From: Clostridia bacterium
GTDB taxonomy: Bacteria > Bacillota > Clostridia > Oscillospirales > Acutalibacteraceae
Direction: 5' to 3'
Assembly: GCA_017550625.1 (NCBI GenBank)
Contig: JAFZOL010000080.1
Span: 1-64,000, forward strand
Length of the DNA stretch: 64,000 bases
Notes under the pieces: generated by a model
Seen by the model: only the letters and a program-made list of their open reading frames with translations
The model's database searches: none
What the model was told of the DNA's origin: nothing
In this document: positions 48,104 through 55,980 of the stretch, in pieces
Position numbering within the stretch: position 1 is the stretch's first letter
Layout: each line of letters starts with the position of its first letter
Program-made: the position numbers and the translations under genes

Positions 48104-48132
48104 AGTATATCGGAAAAAAAACGGTAAATCAA
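48104..48132 (-). promoter_or_regulatory. Promoter of xpt
   Basis: Minus-strand TTGATT (48132-48127), 17-base spacer, TATACT (48109-48104). Transcription would start near 48097, leaving a leader of about 28 bases. Confidence 0.75.
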
Positions 48133-48548
48133 GAACAATCTGCCTTGTACGATAAAAATCTATGTTTTGCATATGGGATTCGGCAAAAACACCGAACGCC
48201 GGGCGTCGCGCATTGAAGAGTACTGCATTCATATCGTCATATATTGAAAAGCTTATTTCTTTACATATATAATTATTCTGGATATAGATCAAGTTTTTAC
48301 ATTATTTTATAATGTATTTAGCATTTTCAATATTTCTTTCAATTTGTGTTATTTGTAAAGGTTTTCTATTAACATATGCATTTGTGCAATTTAAACAAAG
48401 CCGCACAAATCGTGCGTTTACGTCCGCCATTTCGCGTCGAAAAGCGTCAAAATGGCTCGATACGGTGCTTCCCCGGAGCAATCCTGCCTGTTTCATATTT
48501 AACAAAATTCCCAAATAAAGATTGTTCAATAAAGCAAGAACGAAAGGG
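48133..48548. other. AT-rich gap between xpt and the dockerin gene
   Basis: About 0.4 kb with sharply lower GC than the rest of the window, except for 48400-48490. It separates two divergent genes whose promoters lie at its edges. Apart from the doubtful small frame at 48302-48496 I find no gene, tRNA, riboswitch or terminator. The composition suggests an old insertion remnant or a long regulatory region. Confidence 0.5.
48302..48496 (-). CDS. Doubtful 64-residue open frame in the AT-rich gap
   Basis: Starts at ATG 48496 (MKQAGLLRGSTVSSHFDAF...) and contains two cysteines in CLNC. Codon composition in 48400-48490 resembles coding sequence, but the upstream GGGAA is a weak ribosome binding site and the C-terminal third is very AT-rich. 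It may be the remnant of a longer gene. I do not recognise it. Confidence 0.25.
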   Translation of the reverse strand: MKQAGLLRGSTVSSHFDAFRREMADVNARFVRLCLNCTNAYVNRKPLQITQIERNIENAKYIIK

Positions 48549-48577
48549 TTGACAAAACGGCCGTAATTTATTAAACT
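48549..48577 (+). promoter_or_regulatory. Promoter of the dockerin protein gene
   Basis: TTGACA (48549-48554), 17-base spacer, TAAACT (48572-48577). The ~55-base leader contains an interrupted inverted repeat around CACGCG...CGCGCG. Confidence 0.7.
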
Positions 48578-48639
48578 ATATTATGTATACACGCGTGGAC
48601 CGCGCGTCTACAGTATGAATGAAAGGAAGAAAGAAACGT

Positions 48640-50985
48640 ATGAAAAAATCAACGAAAATCATCAGCTTGATTCTTTCCGTTGTCATGGTCTTCTCGGTCT
48701 TACCTGTTTTTGCGTCTGCAAACGCGATCAACAAGGACGTCACCACGATCGAAAAGTTCATCTCCAACGACAACATTGCGAATGTGGCTGACTATCTTGT
48801 CAGGAACATCAACAGGACCAAGGATGATATTACCGGCACCATTCTGAAGATCGTCCTTCTTGTGATGGGTGACAACGAGTCCCTGCAGCCCTATATCGGC
48901 ACGCAGGACGTGACGACGATCAGCGACGAAGCGCGCGCGAAGATCGTTGTTGACTGGCTCAACGCCATCCTGAAGGAAAAGACCGAAGATATCAACAACA
49001 ATCAGGTTATTAAGATCATCAATATGATCCCCGGTCTTACCGTGAAGCTTGACACCATCGATCACGTTTACGAGACGCTTGGCATGGCCGATAAGACTGC
49101 CGTCAGGGCGATCCTGAAGCAGCTTGGCGACCTGAAAGATCTCAAAGTCACCGCCGTGAAGAACGTTACCGTTGCGAAAAATGGCAACCTCGGCGTGATC
49201 AAGGCCGCGATCCAGTTCGTTGAGGATAACCTTCCGATCATCAGGAAGTTCATTCTCGGCACGCTCGATTTCGGCAACTACAAGATCCCGATCGTCGGCA
49301 CCGACATCAGCGGCATGCTTAAAGACGCCGTCGGTGAATATATCGCCGCGATGAAGAACCTGCCTCTTCTGCTCAAGAGCATGCTGTACAAAGCGATCGA
49401 TTCTGAGGCACATGGGGGCGACTTTGATAAAGACGCCGCCAAGGCCAGCGGCGACTGGGGCAAATCCGCTTACAAAGCGTATTCCGCAGACGAACTGCTC
49501 GGCGCCGCGCTCATCAAGGTCATCAAGGGCACCGAAGAAGTGATCCCGCAGGAAGAAGCGAAAGCCGCCACTTCGCTTTCCTTCTACCAGATCCTCTCCC
49601 AGTATGCGCCGGATCTCTACAACAGATTCGCGATCAGCTGGCTGAACGAGAACCTGCAGCATTACATTGAAAAGATGTCCATCACCGAAGAGATCAAGGG
49701 CAGATTCAAGACCTCGATCGAGACCTTCGATGAGAACACCTTCAAAGAGATCTTTGACGGTGCGAAAGAGAGCGGCATCCTGAGCCAGGTCAACAACCTG
49801 ATCGTCCGCATTGCCGAACTCATCCTCACCCCCGAAGCTTACACCGAGCTCGCGCTCGACAAGGGCGGCAACGACAAGCTCAACGGCAACCTGCTCAAGA
49901 TCTGCCGCTACGTCCTGCCCGCCATGGCGAACAAAGAAGTGTCCGACGCCGTCGGCTTCGACTTCACGCCCTTCACCAAAGAAGCCGTAAGCAAGATGGA
50001 ACTCGGCGACATGCTCGTCGCGGTGCTCAAGCCCTTCATGCAGAGCTGGTTCGGCGATTCCCCGAAGTTTGACAACGAGACCGTCGCTTCGGTGAAAAAC
50101 GTCCGTCAGCTTGCCGCGCTCGCGATCTATTACACTGCGACCAACACCGATTGGCTGAACCTCGAATATGATTTCACCGCCCTCGGCGAGAAGCTTCTTG
50201 ACGGCAAGACCGTGAAGGATATCGACGACGAGACCGCGAAGGACATCATCACCTCGATCGCCGCCGGCATCGGCATCGGCGCTCTGAAGTACAATAAGGA
50301 CGCCATCCACTTCAACGCTGAAGTTGACGACGCCGATTGGAAGAAGGCTGCCCTGCAGATCTCCAACTGGGCGCTTGGCTTCATCAAGGGCCTGCCCGCC
50401 GTTGTGGCTGTGGCCGATCTTATGAACGCCGACGATTTCGGCCCGTTCTATAAGATCAACGTCGTGCTCAACGAGCTGATCGACTTCTCGTTCCTCAACG
50501 ACGTGAACACCGAGAACTTCAAGCTTGATCTTGAAACCCTGATCAACGACGCCGTTCTCGGCAACCTGTTCGACTGCGACGTGGCCGGTGTTCTTCACAT
50601 CTTCGAGAAGAACGAAAAAGAAGGCAACATCCTGAACGCGCCCGTGATCCCCAGCGTGATCGGCGCCGTTGACAGGATCGTGACCGCCCTCTTCGAGCAC
50701 ACCGACAACATCATCGCGGGCGAAGAGTTCGACTACGACGAGCAGAGCGGTTATATCATTCCGAGACCCGCCGGCCCCGAGTATAAGCTCGGCGACGTTG
50801 ACGAAGACGGCAAGATCACCGCTTCCGACGCGAGACTTGCGCTCCGCCGCGCCGTTGACCTCGAGACCTTCGAGGAAGGCTCCGCGAAGTTCCTTGCCTG
50901 CGACGTGGATAAGGACTCCAAGGTGACCGCCGGCGACGCCAGAACGATTCTTCGTGCGGCTGTCGGCCTTGAAGAGATCGCCTGA
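48640..50985 (+). CDS. Secreted helical protein with C-terminal type I dockerin
   Basis: A 781-residue exported protein. Signal peptide ~1-29 (MKKSTKIISLILSVV..., cleavage near ASANA). Residues ~30-700 are predominantly helical, with many Ile/Leu/Val and charged residues and no catalytic motif I can recognise. Residues ~715-778 are a type I dockerin: two calcium loops, GDVDEDGKITASDAR and CDVDKDSKVTAGDAR, each followed by a helix. Dockerins bind cohesin modules on scaffoldins, so the protein may be part of a cellulosome-like or other surface assembly; no cohesin is in the window. It has its own promoter and a strong terminator. Confidence 0.88.
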   Translation: MKKSTKIISLILSVVMVFSVLPVFASANAINKDVTTIEKFISNDNIANVADYLVRNINRTKDDITGTILKIVLLVMGDNESLQPYIGTQDVTTISDEARAKIVVDWLNAILKEKTEDINNNQVIKIINMIPGLTVKLDTIDHVYETLGMADKTAVRAILKQLGDLKDLKVTAVKNVTVAKNGNLGVIKAAIQFVEDNLPIIRKFILGTLDFGNYKIPIVGTDISGMLKDAVGEYIAAMKNLPLLLKSMLYKAIDSEAHGGDFDKDAAKASGDWGKSAYKAYSADELLGAALIKVIKGTEEVIPQEEAKAATSLSFYQILSQYAPDLYNRFAISWLNENLQHYIEKMSITEEIKGRFKTSIETFDENTFKEIFDGAKESGILSQVNNLIVRIAELILTPEAYTELALDKGGNDKLNGNLLKICRYVLPAMANKEVSDAVGFDFTPFTKEAVSKMELGDMLVAVLKPFMQSWFGDSPKFDNETVASVKNVRQLAALAIYYTATNTDWLNLEYDFTALGEKLLDGKTVKDIDDETAKDIITSIAAGIGIGALKYNKDAIHFNAEVDDADWKKAALQISNWALGFIKGLPAVVAVADLMNADDFGPFYKINVVLNELIDFSFLNDVNTENFKLDLETLINDAVLGNLFDCDVAGVLHIFEKNEKEGNILNAPVIPSVIGAVDRIVTALFEHTDNIIAGEEFDYDEQSGYIIPRPAGPEYKLGDVDEDGKITASDARLALRRAVDLETFEEGSAKFLACDVDKDSKVTAGDARTILRAAVGLEEIA

Positions 50986-51030
50986 TCCGGTTCGTTCGGA
51001 CCCCGTCAGACTTTGATCTGATCTGAAAAG

Positions 51031-51064
51031 CCGGGCTTCTCCCATGAGAAGCCCGGTGTTTTTT
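51031..51064 (+). terminator. Terminator after the dockerin protein gene
   Basis: CCGGGCTTCTC, CCAT, GAGAAGCCCGG (51031-51056) followed by TGTTTTTTC. Confidence 0.92.
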
Positions 51065-51074
51065 CACCAAAAAA

Positions 51075-51112
51075 AAGACTGCTCCCCTGCCACATACGGC
51101 ACGGAAGCAGTG
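51075..51112 (-). terminator. Terminator after the M29 aminopeptidase gene
   Basis: GACTGCT...AGCAGT arms with partial inner pairing (51079-51109); the minus-strand transcript runs into TCTTTTTTTTGG. Confidence 0.75.
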
Positions 51113-51125
51113 TTATTTTTTTATC

Positions 51126-52352
51126 TCAGAACGCCCATTCGCCGTTTTCGAAGATCGGATACGCCTTGCCGTCTTTATAGCCGGTGATGCACATATCCGG
51201 CGCGCCGATCATGAAGTCGACGTGGATCATCGAATCGTTGATGCCGAGCGCCTTGCACTCATCGTTCGTCTTCTCCTGATATCCTTCGATGCAGTCGTTG
51301 AAGCCGCGCCCGAGCGCTACGTGGCAGCTCGCGTTTTCATCGAACAGCGTCTCGTAATACAGAATGCCGGAGTTGTTGATCGGAGAATCGCACGGAATGA
51401 GCGCAAGCTCGCCGAGCATGGCGGCGCCCTCGTCGCGCGTGATCATATTTTTGAGAAGCGCTTCGCCCTTCTCCGCCTTCACGTCAACGACCTTGCCGTC
51501 GCGGAAGGTCAGCGAGAAGTTTTCAATGAGCTGCCCTTCGTAAGACAGCGGCTTTGTGGATACGAGCGTGCCCTCGGCCTTGCCCTTCATCGGGGATGTG
51601 AACACCTCTTCGGTCGGCATGTTCGGGTTGAAGAACACGCCCTGCACCGTGGTGTCGCCGCCGCCGTTCCAGCGGCCTTCGGGGATCAGCCATGCGGTAA
51701 AATCGGTACCGTTGGAGCTGTGGTACTCAAGACGCTCGAAATGATGCTCGTTGAGCCATTCGCAGCGCTTCATCAGGTTCGCGTCGTGCCGGTGCCATTC
51801 TTCAACAGGGTCGTTCTCCTCCGTTACGCGCACGGCGGCAAGGATGCTCTGCCACAGCTTTTCATAAGCCTGGTTCTTTTTGAGCTCCGGGAAGATCTTT
51901 TTCGCCCACGCGTAAGAGGGTACGGCGGCGATCGTCCACTGGTGACGGTTCTCAATAGCCTCGCGGTAGGGCTTCATGATCGGATAACGTGCGAGCATGC
52001 TCTTGCGCATCTTATCCTGGTTTACGCCCTTGAGCCCCTCGGGGTCGTCGCTGGTGACGAAGATACGGCAGGGCAGCTTTTCGGCCATCAGCTTCATCTT
52101 TTCTTCTTCCCACGTTTCGACCTTCGAAAGCGTTTTCACCGAGCAGTGTCTGAAATGCAGCTTCGTGATCGGCTGGCTGCGCCATTCGACGTCCACGCTC
52201 GAAGCGCCGGCCTTATAGCATTCGTCCACGAGGATCTCGGCGAATTCATACTGATCCGCGCTGATGAACAGGCACACGGGCTGGCCCTTCTGGATGTTCG
52301 CGCCGACTCTCGCAATGAGACGCGCGTATTTTCTTTGCATTGTTTTTTTCAA
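51126..52352 (-). CDS. M29-family aminopeptidase (AmpS/PepS-like)
   Basis: A 408-residue metallo-aminopeptidase of the M29 family (typical length about 400-415). Recognisable segments: RKYARLIARVGANIQKGQPV at the N-terminus, the metal-ligand Glu/His/Asp set in the C-terminal half in NSGILYYETLFDENASCHVALG (in part: YYETLFDENASCH), and DSMIHVDFMIG with His and Asp ligands. It removes N-terminal amino acids from peptides in the cytoplasm. The start is TTG 52352, six bases after GGAGGTGA; ATG 52340 is too far away. A TTGCGA-17-TAGGAT promoter precedes it. Confidence 0.9.
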   Translation of the reverse strand: MKKTMQRKYARLIARVGANIQKGQPVCLFISADQYEFAEILVDECYKAGASSVDVEWRSQPITKLHFRHCSVKTLSKVETWEEEKMKLMAEKLPCRIFVTSDDPEGLKGVNQDKMRKSMLARYPIMKPYREAIENRHQWTIAAVPSYAWAKKIFPELKKNQAYEKLWQSILAAVRVTEENDPVEEWHRHDANLMKRCEWLNEHHFERLEYHSSNGTDFTAWLIPEGRWNGGGDTTVQGVFFNPNMPTEEVFTSPMKGKAEGTLVSTKPLSYEGQLIENFSLTFRDGKVVDVKAEKGEALLKNMITRDEGAAMLGELALIPCDSPINNSGILYYETLFDENASCHVALGRGFNDCIEGYQEKTNDECKALGINDSMIHVDFMIGAPDMCITGYKDGKAYPIFENGEWAF

Positions 52353-52371
52353 GTTATTTCACCTCCCGAAT

Positions 52372-52400
52372 ATCCTACCACAAACGGACGGCTTTCGCAA
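52372..52400 (-). promoter_or_regulatory. Promoter of the M29 aminopeptidase gene
   Basis: Minus-strand TTGCGA (52400-52395), 17-base spacer, TAGGAT (52377-52372). Confidence 0.6.
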
Positions 52401-52440
52401 GTTTATGCTTTTCTAAATATTACAAAAAAACCAATAAAAA

Positions 52441-52469
52441 TTACATTCCGCCGAAGCGGTTATTATAAT
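52441..52469 (+). promoter_or_regulatory. Possible promoter of the lipid kinase gene
   Basis: TATAAT at 52464-52469 with a poor -35 (TTACAT, 52441-52446) at 17 bases; the spacer holds the palindrome CCGCCGAAGCGG, a possible operator. Confidence 0.5.
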
Positions 52470-52516
52470 ATGTTAAATTATTGTTAACAAATACAAGGTC
52501 TCCGGAGGACGGTCCC

Positions 52517-53437
52517 ATGAATTTCAGCGTCATCTATAACCCCATCGCCACAAAGTTCTCGCAGTCGGTGCTGGATCATCTCGTGTTCAAATTCATTGAA
52601 AAAGGATACACGCTGAACAAGGTGCGCAAAAGCGAATACGCCGGACACGTGATCCCGCTCATCAAAGAGCTCGATCCCGAATCCGACCTGCTGATCACCC
52701 TCGGCGGCGATGGCACGGTCAACGAAGCCGTGCGCGCCTTCAACGAGATCGAGCAGCACAGCGTTTACGCGCACATCTCCGCCGGCACGACGAACGACAT
52801 GGCGAACAACTATAACCTCAACCGCAAGGATCCGATCAAGTCGATCGACAAGCTCGCCGAAAAAGGCGTTGAGACGAAGGTGGACTCCATCATCGTCAAC
52901 GGCGAGCCGGTGTGCTACGTGTCATCCTTCGGTTACGTGGCGCCGATCCCCTATCTTGTGAACACGAAACTCAAAAAGGTGCTCGGCCACGCCGCCTACG
53001 TCGTGTCCGCGTTGCCGATCCTGATGAAAAAGCCCGAGCGCGTGGAGATCGAATACAACGCCAACGGCGAAACGAGAAAAACGACCGTGATCCTCGCCCT
53101 CATTACCACCTCGAAGGGCATGGGCGGCATCAACCTGTATCACAACGTAGATCTCAACGACGGGCAGCTCGACGTGTTCTTCCTTGAAAAGCTCTCGCCG
53201 CGCCTGATCCTCGACATCTTTCCGAAGTATCTCAACGATACGATCGACATGCGCAAATACGAGAAATACAGCACACATTTCACAACGGATCACTTGGTCA
53301 TCCGCTTCCCCGCGAAGCTGCCGACGCACGACCTCGACAACGACGGCAACCAGGCGACCTTCACGCTCACGCCCGAAGAGAATACACTCGATTTCACCAT
53401 GGGCAAAAAGATCAAAGTGCTCATGCCGGAAGAATAA
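52517..53437 (+). CDS. Diacylglycerol kinase-like lipid kinase (DagK/YegS family)
   Basis: A 306-residue soluble lipid kinase with the DAGK catalytic signature [16 protein letters not shown] (~57-72) and the [11 protein letters not shown] loop (~88-98) that together bind ATP. The C-terminal beta-sandwich domain carries the acidic catalytic/metal residues (for example [11 protein letters not shown]). It probably phosphorylates diacylglycerol or a related lipid, returning it to phospholipid synthesis. ATG 52517 is nine bases after GGAGG; the frame extends upstream without a ribosome binding site. A terminator follows. Confidence 0.9.
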   Translation: MNFSVIYNPIATKFSQSVLDHLVFKFIEKGYTLNKVRKSEYAGHVIPLIKELDPESDLLITLGGDGTVNEAVRAFNEIEQHSVYAHISAGTTNDMANNYNLNRKDPIKSIDKLAEKGVETKVDSIIVNGEPVCYVSSFGYVAPIPYLVNTKLKKVLGHAAYVVSALPILMKKPERVEIEYNANGETRKTTVILALITTSKGMGGINLYHNVDLNDGQLDVFFLEKLSPRLILDIFPKYLNDTIDMRKYEKYSTHFTTDHLVIRFPAKLPTHDLDNDGNQATFTLTPEENTLDFTMGKKIKVLMPEE

Positions 53438-53442
53438 AACAG

Positions 53443-53468
53443 AAAGGACGGTGCGCCGTCCTTTTTTT
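53443..53468 (+). terminator. Terminator after the lipid kinase gene
   Basis: AAAGGACGG, TGCG, CCGTCCTTT (53443-53464) followed by TTTTATTT. Confidence 0.92.
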
Positions 53469-53481
53469 ATTTCATTTCCCC

Positions 53482-53510
53482 TTGACAATCGCTATTACAT
53501 ATGCTACAAT
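53482..53510 (+). promoter_or_regulatory. Consensus promoter of cysK
   Basis: TTGACA (53482-53487), 17-base spacer, TACAAT (53505-53510). Confidence 0.85.
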
Positions 53511-53516
53511 ATCTTC

Positions 53517-53545
53517 AACCTACCTCCCCACCGTTTAGGTAGGTT
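53517..53545 (+). promoter_or_regulatory. Inverted repeat at the cysK transcription start (possible operator)
   Basis: AACCTACC (53517-53524) and GGTAGGTT (53538-53545), a perfect 8-bp inverted repeat with a 13-base centre, beginning right at the predicted transcription start and ending six bases before the GGAGG of cysK. It could be an operator for an Rrf2/CymR-type regulator or a leader hairpin. Confidence 0.55.
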
Positions 53546-53564
53546 TATATTAGGAGGTTTTAGT

Positions 53565-54497
53565 ATGGCAAAGATCTTCAAGGGCGCGGACGCGCTCATC
53601 GGCGGCACGCCGCTTTTGGAACTGACGAATATCGAAAAAGAAGAAGGGCTTTCAGCCCGTGTGCTCGCGAAGCTCGAGTATTTCAATCCCGCGGGCAGCG
53701 TGAAGGACAGGATCGCGAAAGCGATGATCGACGACGCGGAACAGAAGGGGCTTCTGAAAGAGGGCTCGGTCATTATCGAGCCGACTTCCGGCAATACTGG
53801 CATCGGCCTCGCGAGCGTCGCCGCGGCGCGGGGCTACCGGATCATCATCGTGATGCCCGAAACGATGTCGGTAGAGCGCAGGCAGATCATGAAGGCCTAC
53901 GGCGCCGAGCTCGTGCTCACAGAGGGCCCGAAGGGCATGAAGGGCGCGATTGCGAAAGCCGAAGAGCTTTCGAAAGAGATCGAAAACAGCTTCATTCCCG
54001 GCCAGTTCGTAAACCCGGCAAACCCGGCGATTCATAAGGCGACCACCGGCCCCGAGATCTGGAACGACACCGACGGCAAGGTGGACATCTTCGTCGCCGG
54101 CGTAGGCACCGGCGGCACGCTGACGGGCGTGGGCGAATACCTGAAAGAACAGAACCCGAACGTCAGGATCGTCGCCGTGGAGCCGTCGGACTCCCCTGTC
54201 CTGTCGAAAGGCGTGGCAGGCGCGCACAAGATCCAGGGCATCGGCGCGGGCTTCGTGCCGGACGTTCTGAACACGAAGATCTACGATGAGATCATCCCCG
54301 TCACCGCGGAGAACGCGTTCGCGACGGGCAAACGCATCGGAAAGAAAGAAGGCGTTCTGGTCGGCATCTCTTCCGGCGCGGCGGCGTGGGCAGCCATCGA
54401 GTTGGCGAAGCGCCCCGAAAACGCGGGCAAGACGATCGTGGTCCTGCTGCCGGATACCGGCGACAGATACCTCTCAACGCCTCTGTTCGCGGATTGA
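53565..54497 (+). CDS. cysK: Cysteine synthase A (O-acetylserine sulfhydrylase)
   Basis: A 310-residue fold-type II PLP enzyme forming cysteine from O-acetylserine and sulfide. Visible: the PLP Lys in [12 protein letters not shown] (~34-45), the substrate loop [12 protein letters not shown] (~67-78), the phosphate-binding [12 protein letters not shown] (~172-183) and the C-terminal [14 protein letters not shown] 53565 follows TAGGAGG with normal spacing; the open frame extends upstream across the promoter but is not translated. It has its own promoter, an inverted repeat at the start of transcription and a strong terminator. Confidence 0.95.
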   Translation: MAKIFKGADALIGGTPLLELTNIEKEEGLSARVLAKLEYFNPAGSVKDRIAKAMIDDAEQKGLLKEGSVIIEPTSGNTGIGLASVAAARGYRIIIVMPETMSVERRQIMKAYGAELVLTEGPKGMKGAIAKAEELSKEIENSFIPGQFVNPANPAIHKATTGPEIWNDTDGKVDIFVAGVGTGGTLTGVGEYLKEQNPNVRIVAVEPSDSPVLSKGVAGAHKIQGIGAGFVPDVLNTKIYDEIIPVTAENAFATGKRIGKKEGVLVGISSGAAAWAAIELAKRPENAGKTIVVLLPDTGDRYLSTPLFAD

Positions 54498-54511
54498 ACG
54501 AAACATAAGAC

Positions 54512-54546
54512 AAGCCGGGCTTCGCAAAAAGCCCGGCTTTGTTTTT
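54512..54546 (+). terminator. Terminator after cysK
   Basis: AAGCCGGGC, ten-base loop, GCCCGGCTT (54512-54539) followed by TGTTTTTATTG. Confidence 0.88.
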
Positions 54547-54559
54547 ATTGTTTCGAAAA

Positions 54560-55957
54560 TCAGAACGCGAAGATCTTTTTGCGCAGTCTTTCCGCTCTGC
54601 CCGCGATCGCGCGCAGGGTATTTGCCGCCTCCTCGCGCTCTTCGGGCGTGCCCGTGACGTACTGCTTCATCAGGCGCCCCTCTTCATAACAGAGCTCGTC
54701 GTGAAGCGGGAAATAGTTCTTCAGCAAAAAGCAGCCGTATTCCACGAATCTGCGCTCACCCACGAGGCGGAACTCCTTGCTGATCGTATCGACGGCCACG
54801 GAATAGAAATCCTTCACTGCGTTTATCAGCGACTTGCGCTCGTTTTCGGGCGAGAACACGATCGTTTCGCAGATGAAGGCGTTTCTGTTGCTCTCGTAAG
54901 AAGAATGCGAGTCCGTGCTGCCGACGACCGGATATCTGAGCCCTTTTGCGACGTATTCGTAATACATCGAGGTCTGGAAGCCGTTCTGCTCGTAATAATT
55001 TTCGCCGCCAAGCACCTCGAACGCGTCGAACAGGTGATTTTCAAACAGCCAGTCGCAGAAGGCGTTCGGCACGTGGTTGACGTTGTTGCGCCAGCGCGGA
55101 TGCGGGAAAATGCCTAGGCCGTTCGCCTTGCGGATCTCCTCAAAGATCCACTTGCACATCGCGGCCGGCACGCGGTCCACCTTTTCGGGCACGTTGATCT
55201 TTTCGGCAAGGCCGTCGATCAGCATCTCCCATTCTTCCTGCGTCATCACGTCGGGCACGTTATCCGTACGGATCGCGCGGGTTGAAAGTTCTTTGCCGAC
55301 TTCTTTGACCGCGACAGCCTCCACGAGCTGGTTGATGCTGTATTCCCCGCCGAAATTGACGATATGCACGTCGTTATGTACGCCGTGCACGTCGGGCATG
55401 TGCACCTCCTCGCCGGGCACGATCGTCAGCTCCGTGGGCACGCCGCGATAGGCGTCGATCGCTCTGAGCGACGGATAATAGCGCCTGTGGTCGCTGATCA
55501 CGGTGAAATCGTAGCCGTATTGCCGGTAGTTGGCACACACGACCTCGGGCACCTGCCTGCCGTCCGACATGGTGGTGTGCATGTGCAGGTCGCCGATGAA
55601 CGGATAGCGTCCGACAAGGTCGGGGTTCACGGCGAACACGCTGAACTCAAGCTTCGTGCGGTTGTTCTCGTCCACCACACGGATGAAATACTCTTGCTCC
55701 TCGGGGAACGCCCAGTTGAACTCCAGTTCTCCCGTTCCGTTTGCGTGGACGGTCGTATTCCGGAAATAGGCGGACGACGGGAAATCGTCGGGGTCGCCGC
55801 CGTCGAGCGCGCAGATTTCGAGCCTGACGTCGGAATCGGGCGCGAACACTTCCCTGCCGCCGAGCGGACGGATATGGATCGTCGTCTCTTTGCCGACGGA
55901 GAATACCTTCGGATACAGATCGAAGTTGTGCAGAATGTCGCTCTTTTTGTATGCCAT
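54560..55957 (-). CDS. PHP-domain metallohydrolase
   Basis: A 465-residue protein. Residues ~1-115 form a beta-sandwich domain; from ~120 a PHP domain begins with GDLHMHTTMSDGR (the H-x-H metal motif), then VISDHRRYY, VPGEEVHM, HIVNFGG, FPHPRW and GSTDSHSSY, which supply the remaining His/Asp/Glu ligands. The layout matches CehA/McbA-type PHP hydrolases, which cleave phosphoesters or carbamates; the true substrate is unknown. There is no signal peptide. AAAGGAGG precedes ATG 55957. It is the last gene of a three-gene minus run with the M20 peptidase and D,D-carboxypeptidase genes. Confidence 0.85.
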   Translation of the reverse strand: MAYKKSDILHNFDLYPKVFSVGKETTIHIRPLGGREVFAPDSDVRLEICALDGGDPDDFPSSAYFRNTTVHANGTGELEFNWAFPEEQEYFIRVVDENNRTKLEFSVFAVNPDLVGRYPFIGDLHMHTTMSDGRQVPEVVCANYRQYGYDFTVISDHRRYYPSLRAIDAYRGVPTELTIVPGEEVHMPDVHGVHNDVHIVNFGGEYSINQLVEAVAVKEVGKELSTRAIRTDNVPDVMTQEEWEMLIDGLAEKINVPEKVDRVPAAMCKWIFEEIRKANGLGIFPHPRWRNNVNHVPNAFCDWLFENHLFDAFEVLGGENYYEQNGFQTSMYYEYVAKGLRYPVVGSTDSHSSYESNRNAFICETIVFSPENERKSLINAVKDFYSVAVDTISKEFRLVGERRFVEYGCFLLKNYFPLHDELCYEEGRLMKQYVTGTPEEREEAANTLRAIAGRAERLRKKIFAF

Positions 55958-55980
55958 AACGGACCTCCTTTATCCTGCGC

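Noticed and set aside
48056-48292. A 78-codon minus-strand frame overlapping the xpt start region
   Set aside because: It crosses the xpt promoter and the first codons of xpt, has no ribosome binding site and is AT-rich without coding character.
48070-48300. Guanine/purine riboswitch upstream of xpt
   Set aside because: I read the minus strand through this region and did not find the conserved aptamer core; a good promoter lies too close to the start codon to leave room.
53511-53564. Cysteine T-box leader upstream of cysK
   Set aside because: The leader is only about 50 bases, far shorter than a T-box, and contains no T-box sequence or terminator; only a simple inverted repeat is present.
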